Shown: positions 6,529-6,579 of the stretch, in pieces
Position numbering within the stretch: the first letter of the stretch is position 1
Layout: each line of letters begins with the position of its first letter
Assembly (NCBI GenBank): GCA_013001805.1
Contig: JABDLW010000620.1
Span: 1 to 6,579 of the forward strand
Length of the DNA: 6,579 nucleotides
Direction of reading: 5' to 3'
Source: Saprospiraceae bacterium
GTDB taxonomy: Bacteria > Bacteroidota > Bacteroidia > Chitinophagales > Saprospiraceae
Position numbers and translations under genes: made by a program
The notes under the pieces: generated by a model
Databases searched by the model: none
Seen by the model: the letters and a program-made list of their open reading frames with translations, nothing else
Told to the model about the DNA's origin: nothing

Positions 6529-6547
6529 AGTCTCACACTACGAGACT
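6529..6547. repeat. Small hairpin upstream of the window-edge Shine-Dalgarno
   Basis: AGTCTC (6529-6534) pairs with GAGACT (6542-6547) around a 7-base loop (ACACTAC). It has no T-run and lies 17 bases before the GGAGG-type site at 6565, so it is more likely part of a leader than a terminator. Short enough that chance is possible. Confidence 0.3.
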
Positions 6548-6564
6548 ATCACTTCAGAGACCCG

Positions 6565-6572
6565 AAAGGAGG
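6565..6572 (+). promoter_or_regulatory. Strong Shine-Dalgarno sequence at the right edge
   Basis: AAAGGAGG followed by T is close to a perfect match to the 16S anti-Shine-Dalgarno. Seven bases remain before the window ends, so a start codon at about 6580 would be ideally spaced. None of the other genes here shows such a site, which makes it stand out. The gene itself is not visible. Confidence 0.4.
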
Positions 6573-6579
6573 TAGATAC

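Larger units (their letters stand above)
6385..6579 (+). other. Right-edge region without a certain gene
   Basis: Between the oxidoreductase stop and the window edge no family is recognisable. Two plus-strand frames remain open to the edge: one from a GTG directly after the oxidoreductase stop (6385, 65 codons, beginning VVKRTIEINTEAS), and one from an ATG at 6446 (44 codons, beginning MIDHLSSFRCQH). Neither looks clearly coding, and they overlap each other. The minus-strand frames entering from the right edge are soon closed by stops. The palindromes, hairpin and Shine-Dalgarno listed separately fit a leader for a gene beginning just outside. Confidence 0.3.

Overview
The window looks like a piece of a Bacteroidota chromosome, possibly from the Saprospiria/Cytophagia side. 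This is inferred from the gene types and promoter style: a very large secreted PIG-L deacetylase beside a sodium:solute symporter, an aspartokinase with a Bacteroidota-type C-terminus, a small outer-membrane beta-barrel protein, and -7 boxes of the TANNTTTG kind. No rRNA, tRNA, CRISPR array or recognisable transposase is visible.

Left part (1-2821, minus strand): three genes are packed as one operon read right to left. The first encodes an exported 840-residue PIG-L-type deacetylase with beta-sandwich and amidotransferase-like C-terminal regions. A 41-residue single-span membrane protein follows, whose TTG start overlaps the deacetylase stop (TTGA). Nine bases later comes the start of a sodium:solute symporter that runs off the left edge. 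The arrangement suggests a secreted or periplasmic hydrolase coupled to uptake of its product, but the substrate cannot be read from the sequence. The 41-residue gene is the least described part.

Middle part (2822-5123): a divergent intergenic region carries candidate -7 boxes for both directions. It leads into a monofunctional aspartate kinase (plus strand, first step of the aspartate amino-acid family). After a short convergent gap (4239-4403) with no convincing terminator, a minus-strand gene encodes a probable outer-membrane beta-barrel protein of unknown role.

Right part (5124-6579): a 280-base divergent region holds a sharply GC-rich islet (about 74% G+C over 53 bases) with a 46-codon open frame of doubtful reality, then a 10-bp inverted repeat reaching into the start codon of a zinc-free quinone oxidoreductase (MDR superfamily). 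Downstream of this gene, 6385-6579 has no certain gene. It does contain a cluster of GATC palindromes, a small hairpin and a near-perfect Shine-Dalgarno sequence at the very edge, hinting that another plus-strand gene begins at about 6580.

Apart from the deacetylase/small protein/symporter operon, the genes appear to be unrelated single units, and no functional link between them is evident.
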